A DNA stretch of 64,000 nucleotides from Rivihabitans pingtungensis (GCF_003201855.1 NZ_QJKI01000020.1:1-64000); one strand, 5' to 3'. Counted from the first letter of the stretch, positions 44,708 to 53,324 are shown. Made by a program: numbers and translations. Notes: a model not told the origin generated them from the letters alone.

Positions 44708-45494
44708 CAGCCAGCGCTGGCTGCTCACCGTGATGACCGCCAGCCAGGGCGCCGAGGCCGGGCTGGCGCTGGCCGCGCAGGCGCAGGGCCTGACGCTGGA
44801 AGACATGATCATGCCGCCGCCGCGCGGCGACGCGCGCGCGCGGGTGGCGGTGTACGCCGGGGGTTATCTGGCCCGGCTGCTGGCCTGCCTGCGGGCGGAT
44901 TTTCCGCTGCTGGCGCGGGTGATGGGGGACGAGGTATTTGATTTTTTTGCCCGTCGTTATTTGCATCACTGCCCGTCGCGCTCGACCACGCTTTACGATC
45001 TGGGCGCGCGGTTTGCCGATTTTTTGGCCGCCAGCCAGCCGCCCAGCGCCGAACCTCACGCCGAGCTGGCCTTGCCGGTGGCGCTGGCCCGGCTGGAGCG
45101 CGCCTATGTGGAGTGCCTGCGCGCGCCGGGGCTGGAGCATGCCGCCTTGGACATGGCCGATTGGTGGCGCGGGCTGGATGCGCGCGCCTGGCGGCTGGCG
45201 CCGTGCGTGCGGCTATTGGCCTTGCCGCTGCCGCTGGCGCCCTATTGGCAGACGCTGCAACAGCAGCCCAACGCGCCGCCGCCGCCCGCGCCAGCGCTGG
45301 CCCCATGCTGGCTGGCGCTCACCCGCCAGCACTGGCGGGTGCAGGTGCTGGCGCTGCAAGACTGGCAATACCAGTTTTTGTGCACCTGTCAGCCAGATCA
45401 CACAGCGCCGGCGGCCGCCTTGAGCGGCGAGCAGGCGCTGTGGCCGCATCAGGCGGCGGATGTGGGCTTGTTGACGCCAGCGCAAATGGGCTAG
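44682..45494 (+). CDS. DUF2063 / MbnC-like partner protein of the DUF692 enzyme
   Basis: A 270-aa protein. The N-terminal 130 residues fit the DUF2063 domain ([56 protein letters not shown]), found in the partner subunits of MNIO enzymes such as BufC and MbnC, where it helps bind the precursor peptide. The rest is Pro/Leu/Ala-rich and less conserved. The gene overlaps the DUF692 gene by 26 bases, so the two are translationally linked, as in other MNIO systems. Despite the database label 'putative DNA-binding', a peptide-binding role is more likely here (inference). Confidence 0.88.
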   Translation: MNPSPTLLDSQRWLLTVMTASQGAEAGLALAAQAQGLTLEDMIMPPPRGDARARVAVYAGGYLARLLACLRADFPLLARVMGDEVFDFFARRYLHHCPSRSTTLYDLGARFADFLAASQPPSAEPHAELALPVALARLERAYVECLRAPGLEHAALDMADWWRGLDARAWRLAPCVRLLALPLPLAPYWQTLQQQPNAPPPPAPALAPCWLALTRQHWRVQVLALQDWQYQFLCTCQPDHTAPAAALSGEQALWPHQAADVGLLTPAQMG

Positions 45495-45707
45495 CAAGAT
45501 CGCGGTGGAACACGTGCCGGCCGTTACCTGCTTTGGCAAAAGCCACGACCCAGCCATCGGCTGCAAGGTGGATCTCAGCCCGCTGGGCATGACGAAATTC
45601 CTCGCCAACACTGCCATAAAATCATGCAAGAGTGGGGGGCAGCAATGTGATCTGGAGTTTCGGCGTTTAGATAAAATTTATGCCCAAAACCCGCCAGTGC
45701 AGAAAGC

Positions 45708-45738
45708 AAAAAAGCCCGGAGGGTATCCAGGCTTTTTT
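45708..45738 (-). terminator. Terminator of ssrA (can work in both directions)
   Basis: AAAAAAGCCCGGA pairs with the TCCAGGCTTTTTT half around GGGTA, with one mismatch. The A-run on the left gives a T-run on the minus strand just past the mature tmRNA 3' end; the T-run on the right could serve the DUF2063 gene. Confidence 0.85.
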
Positions 45739-45744
45739 AGCGAT

Positions 45745-46107
45745 TGGTGGAGGCGGCGGGGATCGAACCCGCGTCCGGAAATCCTCTACGGTGAGTTCTA
45801 CATACTTAGTCTGGCCAATTGGATTTAACCGTTGCGCCGCCGACCGACAGGCTGCGCATTGGCGAGTCACCTAAATTTTAGCTCCGACCCAAGTAACCCG
45901 AATCGGCACGATCCCATCTAAATGACTCTGCTGCCGGTTTGACCCGACCTACCCAATGGGCGAGATAGTGCAGAGTCTGGCGCAATTAAGCGGCCAGAGC
46001 GTAAGATTCGTCGTTTGCGAATATATAAATTCAGTGTTTTACGGGGGTCTGAGATCCCGGTATGCCCTCATCCGCTTTGCAACCCCCGTCGAAGCCATGT
46101 CGCCCCC
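45745..46107 (-). ncRNA. ssrA: Transfer-messenger RNA (tmRNA)
   Basis: The 5' end GGGGGCGACATGGCTTCGAC (minus strand, from 46107) and the 3' end with T-loop GGTTCGATCCCCGCC and encoded CCA (45747-45745) are diagnostic. The acceptor stem GGGGGCG/CGCCUCC pairs fully, including one G-U. Length is 363 nt. The tag frame runs from resume codon GCA (46018) to TAA (45986) and encodes ANDESYALAA, which SmpB-tmRNA adds (after one tRNA-borne Ala) to stalled proteins for ClpXP-type degradation. The gene lies 33 bases from the gph stop codon, with a terminator beyond its 3' end. Confidence 0.97.
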
Positions 46108-46139
46108 GATGATGGTCTGAAAACGAATTCAGATACTCC

Positions 46140-46169
46140 ACTATAGCGCAAGCGTGGGCAGGTAGTCCA
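46140..46169 (-). promoter_or_regulatory. Candidate ssrA promoter
   Basis: On the minus strand TGGACT (46169-46164) and TATAGT (46145-46140) are separated by 18 bases. Transcription from about 46133 would give a leader of roughly 26 nt, removed by RNase P as for other tmRNAs. The promoter lies within the last codons of gph. Confidence 0.45.
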
Positions 46170-46803
46170 GTAATTGTCGCGGATGGGCAATGCGCAAATC
46201 CGCCCCCCAGCTGTCTGGCGTGTCGCTGTCGGCAATATAGCCATAGTCGGCCAGCACGGTGCGCATGCCGGTGACGCGGCCGGCCTCGATGTCGCGCTCG
46301 GCGTCGCCGACGTACATGCAGTGCTCGGGCGGCAGTTTCAGACCGGCGGCGGCGTGCAGCATGGGTTTGGGGTCGGGCTTGGGCACGCCCACCGTGTCGC
46401 CGCTGACCACCACTGCCGGCGGGCAGGGAAAGCCCAGCCGGGGCACCAGCTTGTCGGTAAAGCGCATCGGCTTGTTGGTGACAATGCCCCAGCCGTAGCC
46501 GGCTCGCGCCAGGCCGTCGATCAGCTCGGGCACGCCGTCAAACAGCACGGTGTCGTCGGCGTAATGGGTGTCGTACAGGTCCAGAAAGCGCTGGCGCAGG
46601 CCCTCAAAGCGGCTGTCGTCGCGGTCCAGGCCAAAGCCCAGGCGAATCAGCCCGCGCGCGCCGTGCGAGGCGATCGGGCGCATGGCCTCATACGGCTGCG
46701 GCGGCAGGCCGTGTTCGGCCAGCAGCGCGTTCAGCGCCCAGCCCAGGTCGCGGGCGGTGTCGGCCAGCGTGCCGTCCAGATCGAACAACACCGCGCGGAT
46801 CAT
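46141..46803 (-). CDS. gph: HAD phosphatase, phosphoglycolate phosphatase type
   Basis: A 220-aa HAD hydrolase. Motif I is FDLDGTLADT (Asp8, Asp10), motif II is in GIVTNKPM, motif III Lys is in GVPKPDPKPML, and motif IV is YVGDAERDIEAG. The alpha-helical cap and length fit phosphoglycolate phosphatase (Gph/CbbZ), which removes 2-phosphoglycolate from DNA repair; pyrophosphatase PpaX and related enzymes are close alternatives. ATG overlaps the ilvA stop by 4 bases, so the two genes are co-translated. Confidence 0.88.
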   Translation of the reverse strand: MIRAVLFDLDGTLADTARDLGWALNALLAEHGLPPQPYEAMRPIASHGARGLIRLGFGLDRDDSRFEGLRQRFLDLYDTHYADDTVLFDGVPELIDGLARAGYGWGIVTNKPMRFTDKLVPRLGFPCPPAVVVSGDTVGVPKPDPKPMLHAAAGLKLPPEHCMYVGDAERDIEAGRVTGMRTVLADYGYIADSDTPDSWGADLRIAHPRQLLDYLPTLAL

Positions 46804-48329
46804 GCCGCCTCCGGCGCGTTGCCCAAAAACAGCTGGTAGGCCGGGTTGTCGGTTTCGTCAACCCACGGGTAGCCCAGCTCGTCCAGGAAAGCGGCAAAGG
46901 CGTCGCGGTCGCCGTCCGGCACTTGCACACCCACCAGCACGCGGCCGTAGTCGGCGCCGTGGTTGCGGTAGTGGAACAGGCTGATGTTCCAGTCGGTGTG
47001 CATGGCGGTCAAAAAGCGCATCAGCGCGCCGGGGCGCTCGGGGAATTCAAAACGAATCGCCCGTTCGTTGCGCAACTGCGGCGCATGGCCGCCGACCAGA
47101 TGGCGGATATGCAGCTTGGCCAGCTCGTTGTCGGTGAGGTCCAGCGCCTGCAAGCCGCTGTCGGCCAGGTCCTTGAGCATGCCGGTCACGTCCTGGCGGC
47201 GCTGGATTTGCACGCCGACAAACACATGGGCGGTGCGCGCGTCGGCGTAACGGTAGTTGAATTCGGTGATGTTGCGGCTGCCCACCAGCGAACAGAATTT
47301 TTTAAAGCTGCCCGGTTGCTCGGGCAGGGTGACCGCCAGAATCGCCTCGCGCTGCTCGCCCAGCTCGGCGCGCTCGGCGACGTGGCGCAGGCGGTCAAAA
47401 TTCATATTGGCGCCACAGGCCACGGCGATCAGCGTCTGGCCGCTGAGCTGCTCGCGCTGGGCGTACAGCTTAAGGCCCGCCACGGCGGCGGCGCCGGCCG
47501 GCTCCAGCACGGCGCGGGTGTCTTCAAACACGTCTTTCAGCGCGGCGCAGATCTGGTCGGTGTCCACCAGGATCACTTCGTCCAGCAGCTCGCGGCACAG
47601 GCGGAAGGTTTCTTCGCCCACCAGCTTCACCGCGATGCCGTCGGCAAACAGGCCCACGTCTTTCAGCTCCACCCGATGGCCGGCGGCAATCGAGCGGTGC
47701 ATGGCGTCAGAATCCACCGTCTGCACGCCAATGACTTTGATTTCCGGCTTCAGGCGCTTGATGTACGCGGCCACGCCGGCAGCCAGGCCGCCGCCGCCGA
47801 TGGCGACAAACACGGCGTGGATCGGATCGGGGTGCTGGCGCAGGATTTCCATGCCGATGGTGCCCTGGCCGGCGATCACGTCCGGGTCGTCATACGGATG
47901 GATAAAGGTCATGCCGTTTTCGGCTTCCAGCTTTTTGGCGTGCAGGTAGGCGTCGCTGTACGAATCGCCATGCAGCACCACCTTGCCGCCGCGCCGCGAC
48001 ACGCCGTCGATTTTCACCTGCGGGGTGGTCACCGGCATGACGATGGTGGCTTCGCAGCCCAGCCGTTGCGCCGACAGCGCCACGCCCTGGGCGTGGTTGC
48101 CGGCCGAGGCGGCAATCACCCCGCGCTGGCGTTGCTCGGGGGTGAGCTTGGCCATTTTGTTGTAGGCGCCGCGCAGCTTGAACGAGAACACCGGCTGCAA
48201 GTCTTCGCGCTTGAGCAAAATGGTGTTGTTCAAGCGGCGCGACAGGCCGGGGGCCGGGTCCAGCGGGGTTTCGATGGCCACGTCGTAGACGCGGGAGGTG
48301 AGGATGCGTTCGAGGTAGTCGTGTTGCAT
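46800..48329 (-). CDS. ilvA: Threonine ammonia-lyase (biosynthetic threonine deaminase)
   Basis: A 509-aa PLP enzyme that converts threonine to 2-oxobutanoate, the first step of isoleucine synthesis. The PLP-lysine is Lys51 in VFSFKLRGAYNKM; the Gly-rich phosphate loop is IGGGGLAAGVAAY. The C-terminal 180 residues hold two ACT-like regulatory domains (AILAVTLPEQPGSFKKFC and IRFEFPERPGALMRFL) that bind isoleucine and valine. This is the long, allosteric IlvA form. It forms an operon with gph by ATGA overlap. An inverted repeat lies about 80 bases upstream. Confidence 0.96.
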   Translation of the reverse strand: MQHDYLERILTSRVYDVAIETPLDPAPGLSRRLNNTILLKREDLQPVFSFKLRGAYNKMAKLTPEQRQRGVIAASAGNHAQGVALSAQRLGCEATIVMPVTTPQVKIDGVSRRGGKVVLHGDSYSDAYLHAKKLEAENGMTFIHPYDDPDVIAGQGTIGMEILRQHPDPIHAVFVAIGGGGLAAGVAAYIKRLKPEIKVIGVQTVDSDAMHRSIAAGHRVELKDVGLFADGIAVKLVGEETFRLCRELLDEVILVDTDQICAALKDVFEDTRAVLEPAGAAAVAGLKLYAQREQLSGQTLIAVACGANMNFDRLRHVAERAELGEQREAILAVTLPEQPGSFKKFCSLVGSRNITEFNYRYADARTAHVFVGVQIQRRQDVTGMLKDLADSGLQALDLTDNELAKLHIRHLVGGHAPQLRNERAIRFEFPERPGALMRFLTAMHTDWNISLFHYRNHGADYGRVLVGVQVPDGDRDAFAAFLDELGYPWVDETDNPAYQLFLGNAPEAA

Positions 48330-48408
48330 GTCGGCAGTCAGGGCAGGCGTCGCATCAAAGCGGCAAAGTCAGCAATGACGTCAAGATTAGCAGGAAAGTG
48401 CAACGACG

Positions 48409-48443
48409 GGCAGTGCCGCAGTGCAACAAAATGTCGCACTGCC
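48409..48443. other. Inverted repeat upstream of ilvA
   Basis: GGCAGTGC (48409-48416) and GCACTGCC (48436-48443) are perfect inverted arms 80-114 bases before the ilvA start; GCAGTGC (48418-48424) gives an alternative pairing with GCACTGC. It may be an operator or attenuator-like structure, but no leader peptide rich in Ile/Val/Leu codons was seen. Confidence 0.4.
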
Positions 48444-48526
48444 GATGGCGTGTGGTGCAGTGGGGGCGGCTGACTTGCTCAGGTCAGGACATGGCTGCCG
48501 AACGATGGACAGCGAGCCGGCAAGGG

Positions 48527-49354
48527 TTACGCCGCCCGCGTCAGCACCGCATCCAGCCAGCGGGTGGGCAGCAAGCGTTTGAGCCACCAGAACAGATGGG
48601 TTGGAAAAGTCACCCGATAACGGGCGGCTGGGCGGCGGGCGTTGAGCGCGCGGCGCACGGCGTCCAGCACCGCTTCGGCCGGCAGGGTGAACGGTGCGGC
48701 CGGGCCGGGTTTTTCCATGCGTTCGATCTGCGCGCGGTACACCTCGGTGTGCACGCTGAGCGTCCAGTCCACATGGGCGCGGAATTTGGCCAGGGCGTTG
48801 GGCCGAAAGCGGCTGGTGATCGGGCCGGGCTCAATCAGGCTGACATGGACATTGCTGCCGGCCAGCTCCAGCCGCAGGGTGTCGGCCAGGCCTTCCATGG
48901 CGTATTTGCTGGCGTTGTAGGCACCGCGCCAGCGCATGGCGGCAAACCCCAGCACGGAAGAATTAAACAGCACGCGGCCGTGGCCTTGCGCGCGCATCAC
49001 CGGCAGCACGCGGGCGGTGAGCTCCCAGGCGCCAAACAGATTGGTTTCAAACTGGGCGCGCAGCGCCGCGCGCGAGATGTCTTCGGCGGCGCCGGGCTGG
49101 CCAAAGCCGGCGTTGTTGAACAGCGCATCCAGCGTACCGCCAGTGGCGGCCAGCACCTGGGCCAGCGCGCGCTCGATCGAGACCGAGTCATCCACATCCA
49201 GTTGCAGCGCGTCGCTGAGGCCCTCGGCGCGCAACCGCGCCACATCGGCCTCGGCGCGGGCGCTGGCGAACACCCGCCAGCCTTCACGCGCCAGGCCGTG
49301 GGCGACGGTATGGCCAATGCCGGAAGAACAACCGGTGATCAAGATGCTGTGCAT
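48527..49354 (-). CDS. Short-chain dehydrogenase/reductase
   Basis: A 275-aa classical SDR. The cofactor motif TGCSSGIG is at residues 7-14, the NNAG motif appears as FNNAGFG, and the catalytic SSVLGF...YNASKYAMEG contains Ser, Tyr and Lys (YxxxK). Residues after the core (LIEPGPITSRF) fit the family. The substrate is not predictable; NAD(P)-dependent oxidoreductases of this kind act on lipids, sugars or ketones. It is a single gene, divergent from the TerC-family gene. Confidence 0.9.
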   Translation of the reverse strand: MHSILITGCSSGIGHTVAHGLAREGWRVFASARAEADVARLRAEGLSDALQLDVDDSVSIERALAQVLAATGGTLDALFNNAGFGQPGAAEDISRAALRAQFETNLFGAWELTARVLPVMRAQGHGRVLFNSSVLGFAAMRWRGAYNASKYAMEGLADTLRLELAGSNVHVSLIEPGPITSRFRPNALAKFRAHVDWTLSVHTEVYRAQIERMEKPGPAAPFTLPAEAVLDAVRRALNARRPAARYRVTFPTHLFWWLKRLLPTRWLDAVLTRAA

Positions 49355-49562
49355 GAGTGCTATACCTTGTGGTGATGCCAGGCTGCCGCATGGCGGTGAG
49401 CACGCATGCGCCAGCCCTGAATTTTTTCGGGAACCTCTGCCAGTTGCGGCCGGTCATGCATGCCGTGATGTCAAACGCGGCGGGCAGAATGTAGGGCAAA
49501 GCCAGCGATTGTGCCGGTTTTCCCCGCAGTTTTGCCGGTTTTTACCATACAGGAGATCACAT

Positions 49563-50549
49563 TTGGAAACTGGACTGAGTTCCGTAGGCAGCCCACTGAT
49601 GTACGCTGGCTTTTTTGCCGCCGTGCTGGTGATGGTGTTGATTGACATGTTTGCGCTCAACCGCGCCGGCAATCACAAGGTCAGCGTGCGTGAGGCGCTG
49701 GGCTGGTCGGCGGTGTGGTTTGCCATTGCCATGCTGTTCAACGCCTGGCTGTGGTGGCACATTCGCGGCGACGTCGGCTCCGGCCTGGACGAGGCCGCCC
49801 GCCAGGCGCTGGCCAATCAGAAAGCGCTGGAATTCATGACCGGCTATCTGATTGAAAAATCGCTGGCGGTGGACAATATTTTTGTGTTCCTGCTGCTGTT
49901 CGGGTTTTTCAAGGTGCCGGATATTTATCAGCGCCGGGTGCTGGTGTATGGCGTGGTCGGCGCCATCATCATGCGGGCGGTGATGATTTTCATCGGCGCG
50001 GCATTGGTGGCCAAGTTCTCTTGGGTGCTGTATCTGTTTGGCGCCTTCCTGGTGTTCACCGGCCTGAAAATGATGTTGCCGGAAAAAGAAGAACAACAGG
50101 ATCTGACCAATAACCCGGTGCTGAAATGGCTGCGTCGCCACCTGCGGGTGACGGATGAATTCCACGAAGAAAAATTCTTTGTTCGTCGCAATGGCATCTT
50201 GTGGGCCACGCCGCTGTTTTTGGTGTTGGTGATGATTGAGCTGACCGACCTGGTGTTTGCCGTGGACAGCATCCCGGCCATCTTCTCGGTGACTCAGGAT
50301 CCGTTCATCGTCATGACCTCGAACATCTTCGCCATTCTGGGTCTGCGCGCCTTGTACTTCCTGCTGGCTGATGTGGCGGACCGCTTCCACCTGCTGAAAT
50401 ACGGCCTGGCCGCCGTGCTGACCTTCATCGGCATGAAGATGCTGCTGCTGGACGTGTTCCACATGCCGGTGGCGGTGTCGCTGGGCGTGGTGTTTGGCCT
50501 GCTGACCGCGTCGATTGTCGCTTCGCTGCTGGTGACGCGTAAAAGCTGA
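49563..50549 (+). CDS. TerC/Alx family integral membrane protein
   Basis: A 328-aa membrane protein with about eight or nine hydrophobic helices. TerC signatures are visible: LIEKSLAVDNIFVFLLLF and IELTDLVFAVDSIPAIF, with conserved acidic residues in the membrane as in manganese exporters of this family. E. coli Alx exports Mn2+ and is linked to alkaline pH response. The start is TTG 49563 (METGLSSVG), preceded by AGGAG at an ideal distance; the next ATG (49599) has no such site. No yybP-ykoY manganese riboswitch was recognised in the 208 bases upstream. Confidence 0.92.
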   Translation: METGLSSVGSPLMYAGFFAAVLVMVLIDMFALNRAGNHKVSVREALGWSAVWFAIAMLFNAWLWWHIRGDVGSGLDEAARQALANQKALEFMTGYLIEKSLAVDNIFVFLLLFGFFKVPDIYQRRVLVYGVVGAIIMRAVMIFIGAALVAKFSWVLYLFGAFLVFTGLKMMLPEKEEQQDLTNNPVLKWLRRHLRVTDEFHEEKFFVRRNGILWATPLFLVLVMIELTDLVFAVDSIPAIFSVTQDPFIVMTSNIFAILGLRALYFLLADVADRFHLLKYGLAAVLTFIGMKMLLLDVFHMPVAVSLGVVFGLLTASIVASLLVTRKS

Positions 50550-50577
50550 GCGGTTTGCCCGCTGAGCAGTGCGCCAG

Positions 50578-50610
50578 CATCGCGCCGCCCCATCTCCGGG
50601 CGGCGCGATG
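50578..50610 (+). terminator. Hairpin after the TerC-family gene
   Basis: CATCGCGCCGCCC (50578-50590) pairs perfectly with GGGCGGCGCGATG (50598-50610). Only a weak T-rich tail (CATTTGTGT) follows. Confidence 0.6.
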
Positions 50611-50650
50611 CATTTGTGTCTCAGGGCTGAGCGGTGTCTGGCTGCGCGTA

Positions 50651-50760
50651 GAGCCGTTCACAAAACCCAGCGAAGCAGCTCTGGCCAGGCGTGCAGCCGC
50701 AGACAGTACATAAAACGGCAAGGCCGCGTAACGATGCCAGAAGCGTTTTGTGAGCAACGC
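50651..50760 (+). repeat. Dispersed palindromic repeat, copy 9 (full length)
   Basis: A 110-bp copy: GAGCCGTTCACAAAACCCAGCG to GCGTTTTGTGAGCAACGC, with CGCAGACAGTACATAAAACGGCAAGGC in the middle. It directly abuts the stop codon (TTA at 50761-50763) of the CinA-like gene. Confidence 0.88.
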
Positions 50761-51516
50761 TTAACGCTGGCGCACCTCGCGCAGTACATAACCTTTGGCC
50801 TGCAAACCGGCGGTCAGCGCCGCCATGGCAGCGCGCGCGGCGTCGGGCTGGCCGGTGAAGCCAAACTCGATATGCGGCGGCAGAGTGTCGGTGCCAAAGC
50901 TGGGCAGGCTGGAAAGCCGGGCGGCCGGGTGTTCGGCCACCAGCTGCTGCATCAGGTCGATCAAATCACCTTCGCGGGCGTGTTCGGCCATCACCGTCAG
51001 CTCGATATCGGCGCCAGGGGCGAACAAATGGCGGTATTGCGTGTCCAGCACCCATTCGACCATCGGCCAGGCCATGCTGGGAAAGCCAGGCACAAAGTGG
51101 TGATCGTGCACGCTAAAGCCCGGCATCTGGTTCACCGGGTTGGGAATCAGCCGGCTGCCCTCCGGGATGTTCACCATATTGATGCGGTGCGGGTAGGCTT
51201 CCTCGCCAAAGCGGCCTTCCACCAGCAGCCGGCCTTCCGGGTGGATGGCCAATGGCACGTCCAGCGCGGCGGCGGCGCAGGCGCGGGTGTGGTCGTCCGG
51301 CGTGGCGCCAATGCCGCCAAAGCTGAACACCAGATCGCCACTGGCCAGGCTGTGGCGCAGCGCCGCCAGCAAGCGCGCCGGGTTGTCGCCCAGATACTGT
51401 GCCCAGGCCAGTTTGAGCCCACGCGCGGCCAGCAGTTCGATGAGTTTGGGCAGGTGTTTGTCCTGACGTTTGCCCGAAAGCAGTTCGTCACCAATGATGA
51501 AAGCGCCAATGTCCAT
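50761..51516 (-). CDS. CinA-like molybdopterin-binding domain protein
   Basis: A 251-aa protein with an N-terminal MoCF_biosynth/CinA-type domain: MDIGAFIIGDELLSGKRQDKH, DLVFSFGGIGATPDDHT, and the PGFPSMAWPM turn near residue 160. It lacks the C-terminal CinA amidase domain, as do many 'competence/damage-inducible protein A' homologues. Related domains act in ADP-ribose or NAD metabolite repair or bind molybdopterin; the exact role is not predictable. The ATG at 51516 is used although no clear ribosome site is present; no other in-frame start lies nearby. It is divergent from nrdR. Confidence 0.82.
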   Translation of the reverse strand: MDIGAFIIGDELLSGKRQDKHLPKLIELLAARGLKLAWAQYLGDNPARLLAALRHSLASGDLVFSFGGIGATPDDHTRACAAAALDVPLAIHPEGRLLVEGRFGEEAYPHRINMVNIPEGSRLIPNPVNQMPGFSVHDHHFVPGFPSMAWPMVEWVLDTQYRHLFAPGADIELTVMAEHAREGDLIDLMQQLVAEHPAARLSSLPSFGTDTLPPHIEFGFTGQPDAARAAMAALTAGLQAKGYVLREVRQR

Positions 51517-51654
51517 GAGGAGTTCGATCGTGAGTGAGTCAAAAAAACCGGATGGCAAAAGGATAATCCGCCGGGCGTCCGGGTGCAAAAGCGCATGGCG
51601 GCGCAGGCCCGGTTTCGATAAGATACGCGCCATCCGTTTTGGGGAATCCGTTTC

Positions 51655-52125
51655 ATGAAATGCCCGTTTTGCGGCCATGCCGATACGCAGGTGATTGATT
51701 CGCGGGTAAGCGAAGACGGCGCCAGCATCCGCCGCCGCCGCCGCTGCCTGCACTGCGAAAAGCGCTTCACCACGTTTGAAACCGCTGAAGTGCGCATGCC
51801 GCAAGTGGTCAAGCAGAACGGCCACCGTGCCGAATACGACGCCGGCAAGGTGTACACCAGCTTTATGCGCGCGCTGCACAAGCGCCCGGTGTCCACCACC
51901 CTGGTGGACGCCGCCATCGAGCGCATCGGCCATAAGCTGCTGGCGCTGGGCGAGCGGGAAATCAGCTCGCGCGAAATCGGCGAAATGGTGATGAACGAAC
52001 TGGCCAAGCTGGACAAAGTGGCCTATGTGCGTTTTGCCTCGGTATACCGCAGCTTTCAGGACGTCTCGGAATTCTCTGACGCCATTCGCGAAATCTCCCA
52101 CCAACACAGCCCGCCACAATCATGA
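51655..52125 (+). CDS. nrdR: Transcriptional repressor NrdR
   Basis: A 156-aa repressor of ribonucleotide reductase genes. The N-terminal zinc ribbon has Cys3, Cys6, Cys31 and Cys34 with the DNA-binding segment [10 protein letters not shown]; the ATP-cone (dATP/ATP-sensing) domain follows from about residue 49 ([20 protein letters not shown]). Length and motifs are fully typical. The stop overlaps the ribD start by 4 bases (ATGA); an nrdR-ribD pair is common in proteobacteria. TAAGAT near 51616-51621 may be its -10 element. Confidence 0.97.
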   Translation: MKCPFCGHADTQVIDSRVSEDGASIRRRRRCLHCEKRFTTFETAEVRMPQVVKQNGHRAEYDAGKVYTSFMRALHKRPVSTTLVDAAIERIGHKLLALGEREISSREIGEMVMNELAKLDKVAYVRFASVYRSFQDVSEFSDAIREISHQHSPPQS

Positions 52126-53228
52126 CCGCCACCTTCCGCCCCGAAGACCACGCCTGGATGGCGCAGGCCCTGCGCCTGGCCGCCCAGGGCCTCTTCACCA
52201 CCACGCCCAATCCGCGCGTGGGCTGCGTGCTGGTGCGCGATGGCCAATTGGTGGGCAGCGGCTGGCACCGCCGCGCCGGTGAGCCGCACGCCGAAGTGCA
52301 TGCGCTGGCCGAAGCCGGCGCCCAGGCCGCCGGCGCCACCGCCTATGTGACGCTGGAGCCATGCAGCCACCACGGCCGCACCCCGCCGTGCGCCGACGCG
52401 CTGATTGCCGCTGGCGTCAGCCGCGTGGTGGCGGCAATGACCGACCCCAATCCGCTGGTGGCTGGGCGCGGCCTGGCGCGGCTGGCGGCGGCGGGCGTGA
52501 GCGCCGAGCATGGCCTGCTGGCCGCCGAGGCCGCCGAGCTGAACAAGGGTTTCATCCAGCGCATGACGCAACAACGGCCGTGGGTAACGGTCAAGCTGGG
52601 GGCCAGCCTGGACGGCAAAAGCGCGCTCAGCGACGGCCGCAGCCAGTGGATCACCGGCCCGGCAGCGCGCGCCGATGTGCAGCGCCTGCGCGCGCGCAGC
52701 TGCGCGGTGTTGACTGGCGCCGGCACGGTGATGGCCGACAACCCGCGGCTGACGGTGCGCGATTTTGCCGTAGAACGCCAGCCGTTGCGCGTGGTGGCCG
52801 AAGGGGTGATGTGCGCTGGCGCGCTGGAGCGCGCGGTGTATCAGGATGGCGGGCGCACCGTGGTGGCCTGCGCCTTGGCTCACCCCGGCCAGCGCGCCAA
52901 GCTGCAAGCCCAGGGCGTGACGGTGTGGGAGCTGCCGCTGGCCAATAACCCCGGCAAGGTGGATTTGCCGATGCTGCTGGCCCAGTTGGCGCAAGAATAC
53001 GGCGTGAATGAATTGCTGGTGGAAGCCGGCATGGGCGTGTGCGGCGCCTTGTTGCAGGCGGATTTGGTGGACGAGTTGGTGATTTATCAAGCGCCGGTCA
53101 CCCTGGGCCACGACGCGCGCGGCTTGTTCGACATTCCGCCGCTGCCCAATCTGGACGTCGCCCGCCGCTGGCAGTGGCATGATGTGGCCAAGGTGGGCAA
53201 TGATTTGCGGCTGACCTTGCGCCGCTGA
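52122..53228 (+). CDS. ribD: Bifunctional riboflavin deaminase/reductase
   Basis: A 368-aa RibD that carries out the second and third steps of riboflavin synthesis. The deaminase domain has zinc ligands in PHAEVHAL (His56, Glu58) and [12 protein letters not shown] (Cys81, Cys90). The reductase domain starts near residue 145 ([20 protein letters not shown]) with an NADPH-binding [12 protein letters not shown] segment. It is translationally coupled to nrdR. Transcription ends at the strong bidirectional hairpin at 53284-53320 shared with fabI. Confidence 0.96.
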   Translation: MTATFRPEDHAWMAQALRLAAQGLFTTTPNPRVGCVLVRDGQLVGSGWHRRAGEPHAEVHALAEAGAQAAGATAYVTLEPCSHHGRTPPCADALIAAGVSRVVAAMTDPNPLVAGRGLARLAAAGVSAEHGLLAAEAAELNKGFIQRMTQQRPWVTVKLGASLDGKSALSDGRSQWITGPAARADVQRLRARSCAVLTGAGTVMADNPRLTVRDFAVERQPLRVVAEGVMCAGALERAVYQDGGRTVVACALAHPGQRAKLQAQGVTVWELPLANNPGKVDLPMLLAQLAQEYGVNELLVEAGMGVCGALLQADLVDELVIYQAPVTLGHDARGLFDIPPLPNLDVARRWQWHDVAKVGNDLRLTLRR

Positions 53229-53275
53229 CCCCCCGCCTGGCCAGGGCCGCTGCGCTGGCGGTTGTGAGCAGCGCT
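53229..53275 (-). repeat. Dispersed palindromic repeat, copy 10 (fragment)
   Basis: About 47 bp remain: CGCCTGGCCAGGGCCGCTGCGCTGG and CGGTTGTGAGCAGCGCTA, the right part of a minus-oriented copy such as copy 8. It begins immediately after the ribD stop codon. Confidence 0.6.
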
Positions 53276-53281
53276 AAAAAC

Positions 53282-53324
53282 AAGATGGGCCGTCGCGAAA
53301 ACTTTCCGCGACGGCCCATCTTTT
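53282..53324. terminator. Bidirectional terminator between ribD and fabI
   Basis: GATGGGCCGTCGCG (53284-53297) pairs perfectly with CGCGACGGCCCATC (53307-53320) over a 9-base loop, followed by TTTT on the right and preceded by an A-rich stretch on the left. Confidence 0.9.

Noticed and set aside
45760..45800. Apparent tRNA T-loop (GGTTCGATCCCCGCC on the minus strand)
   Set aside because: It belongs to the tRNA-like end of the tmRNA, not to a separate tRNA. No other tRNA was found.
45505..45828. 107-codon frame running into ssrA
   Set aside because: It overlaps the terminator and the 3' part of the tmRNA, so it cannot be a real gene of that length.
49355..49562. yybP-ykoY manganese riboswitch before the TerC-family gene
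   Set aside because: Expected from E. coli alx, but the conserved loops could not be found in this leader.
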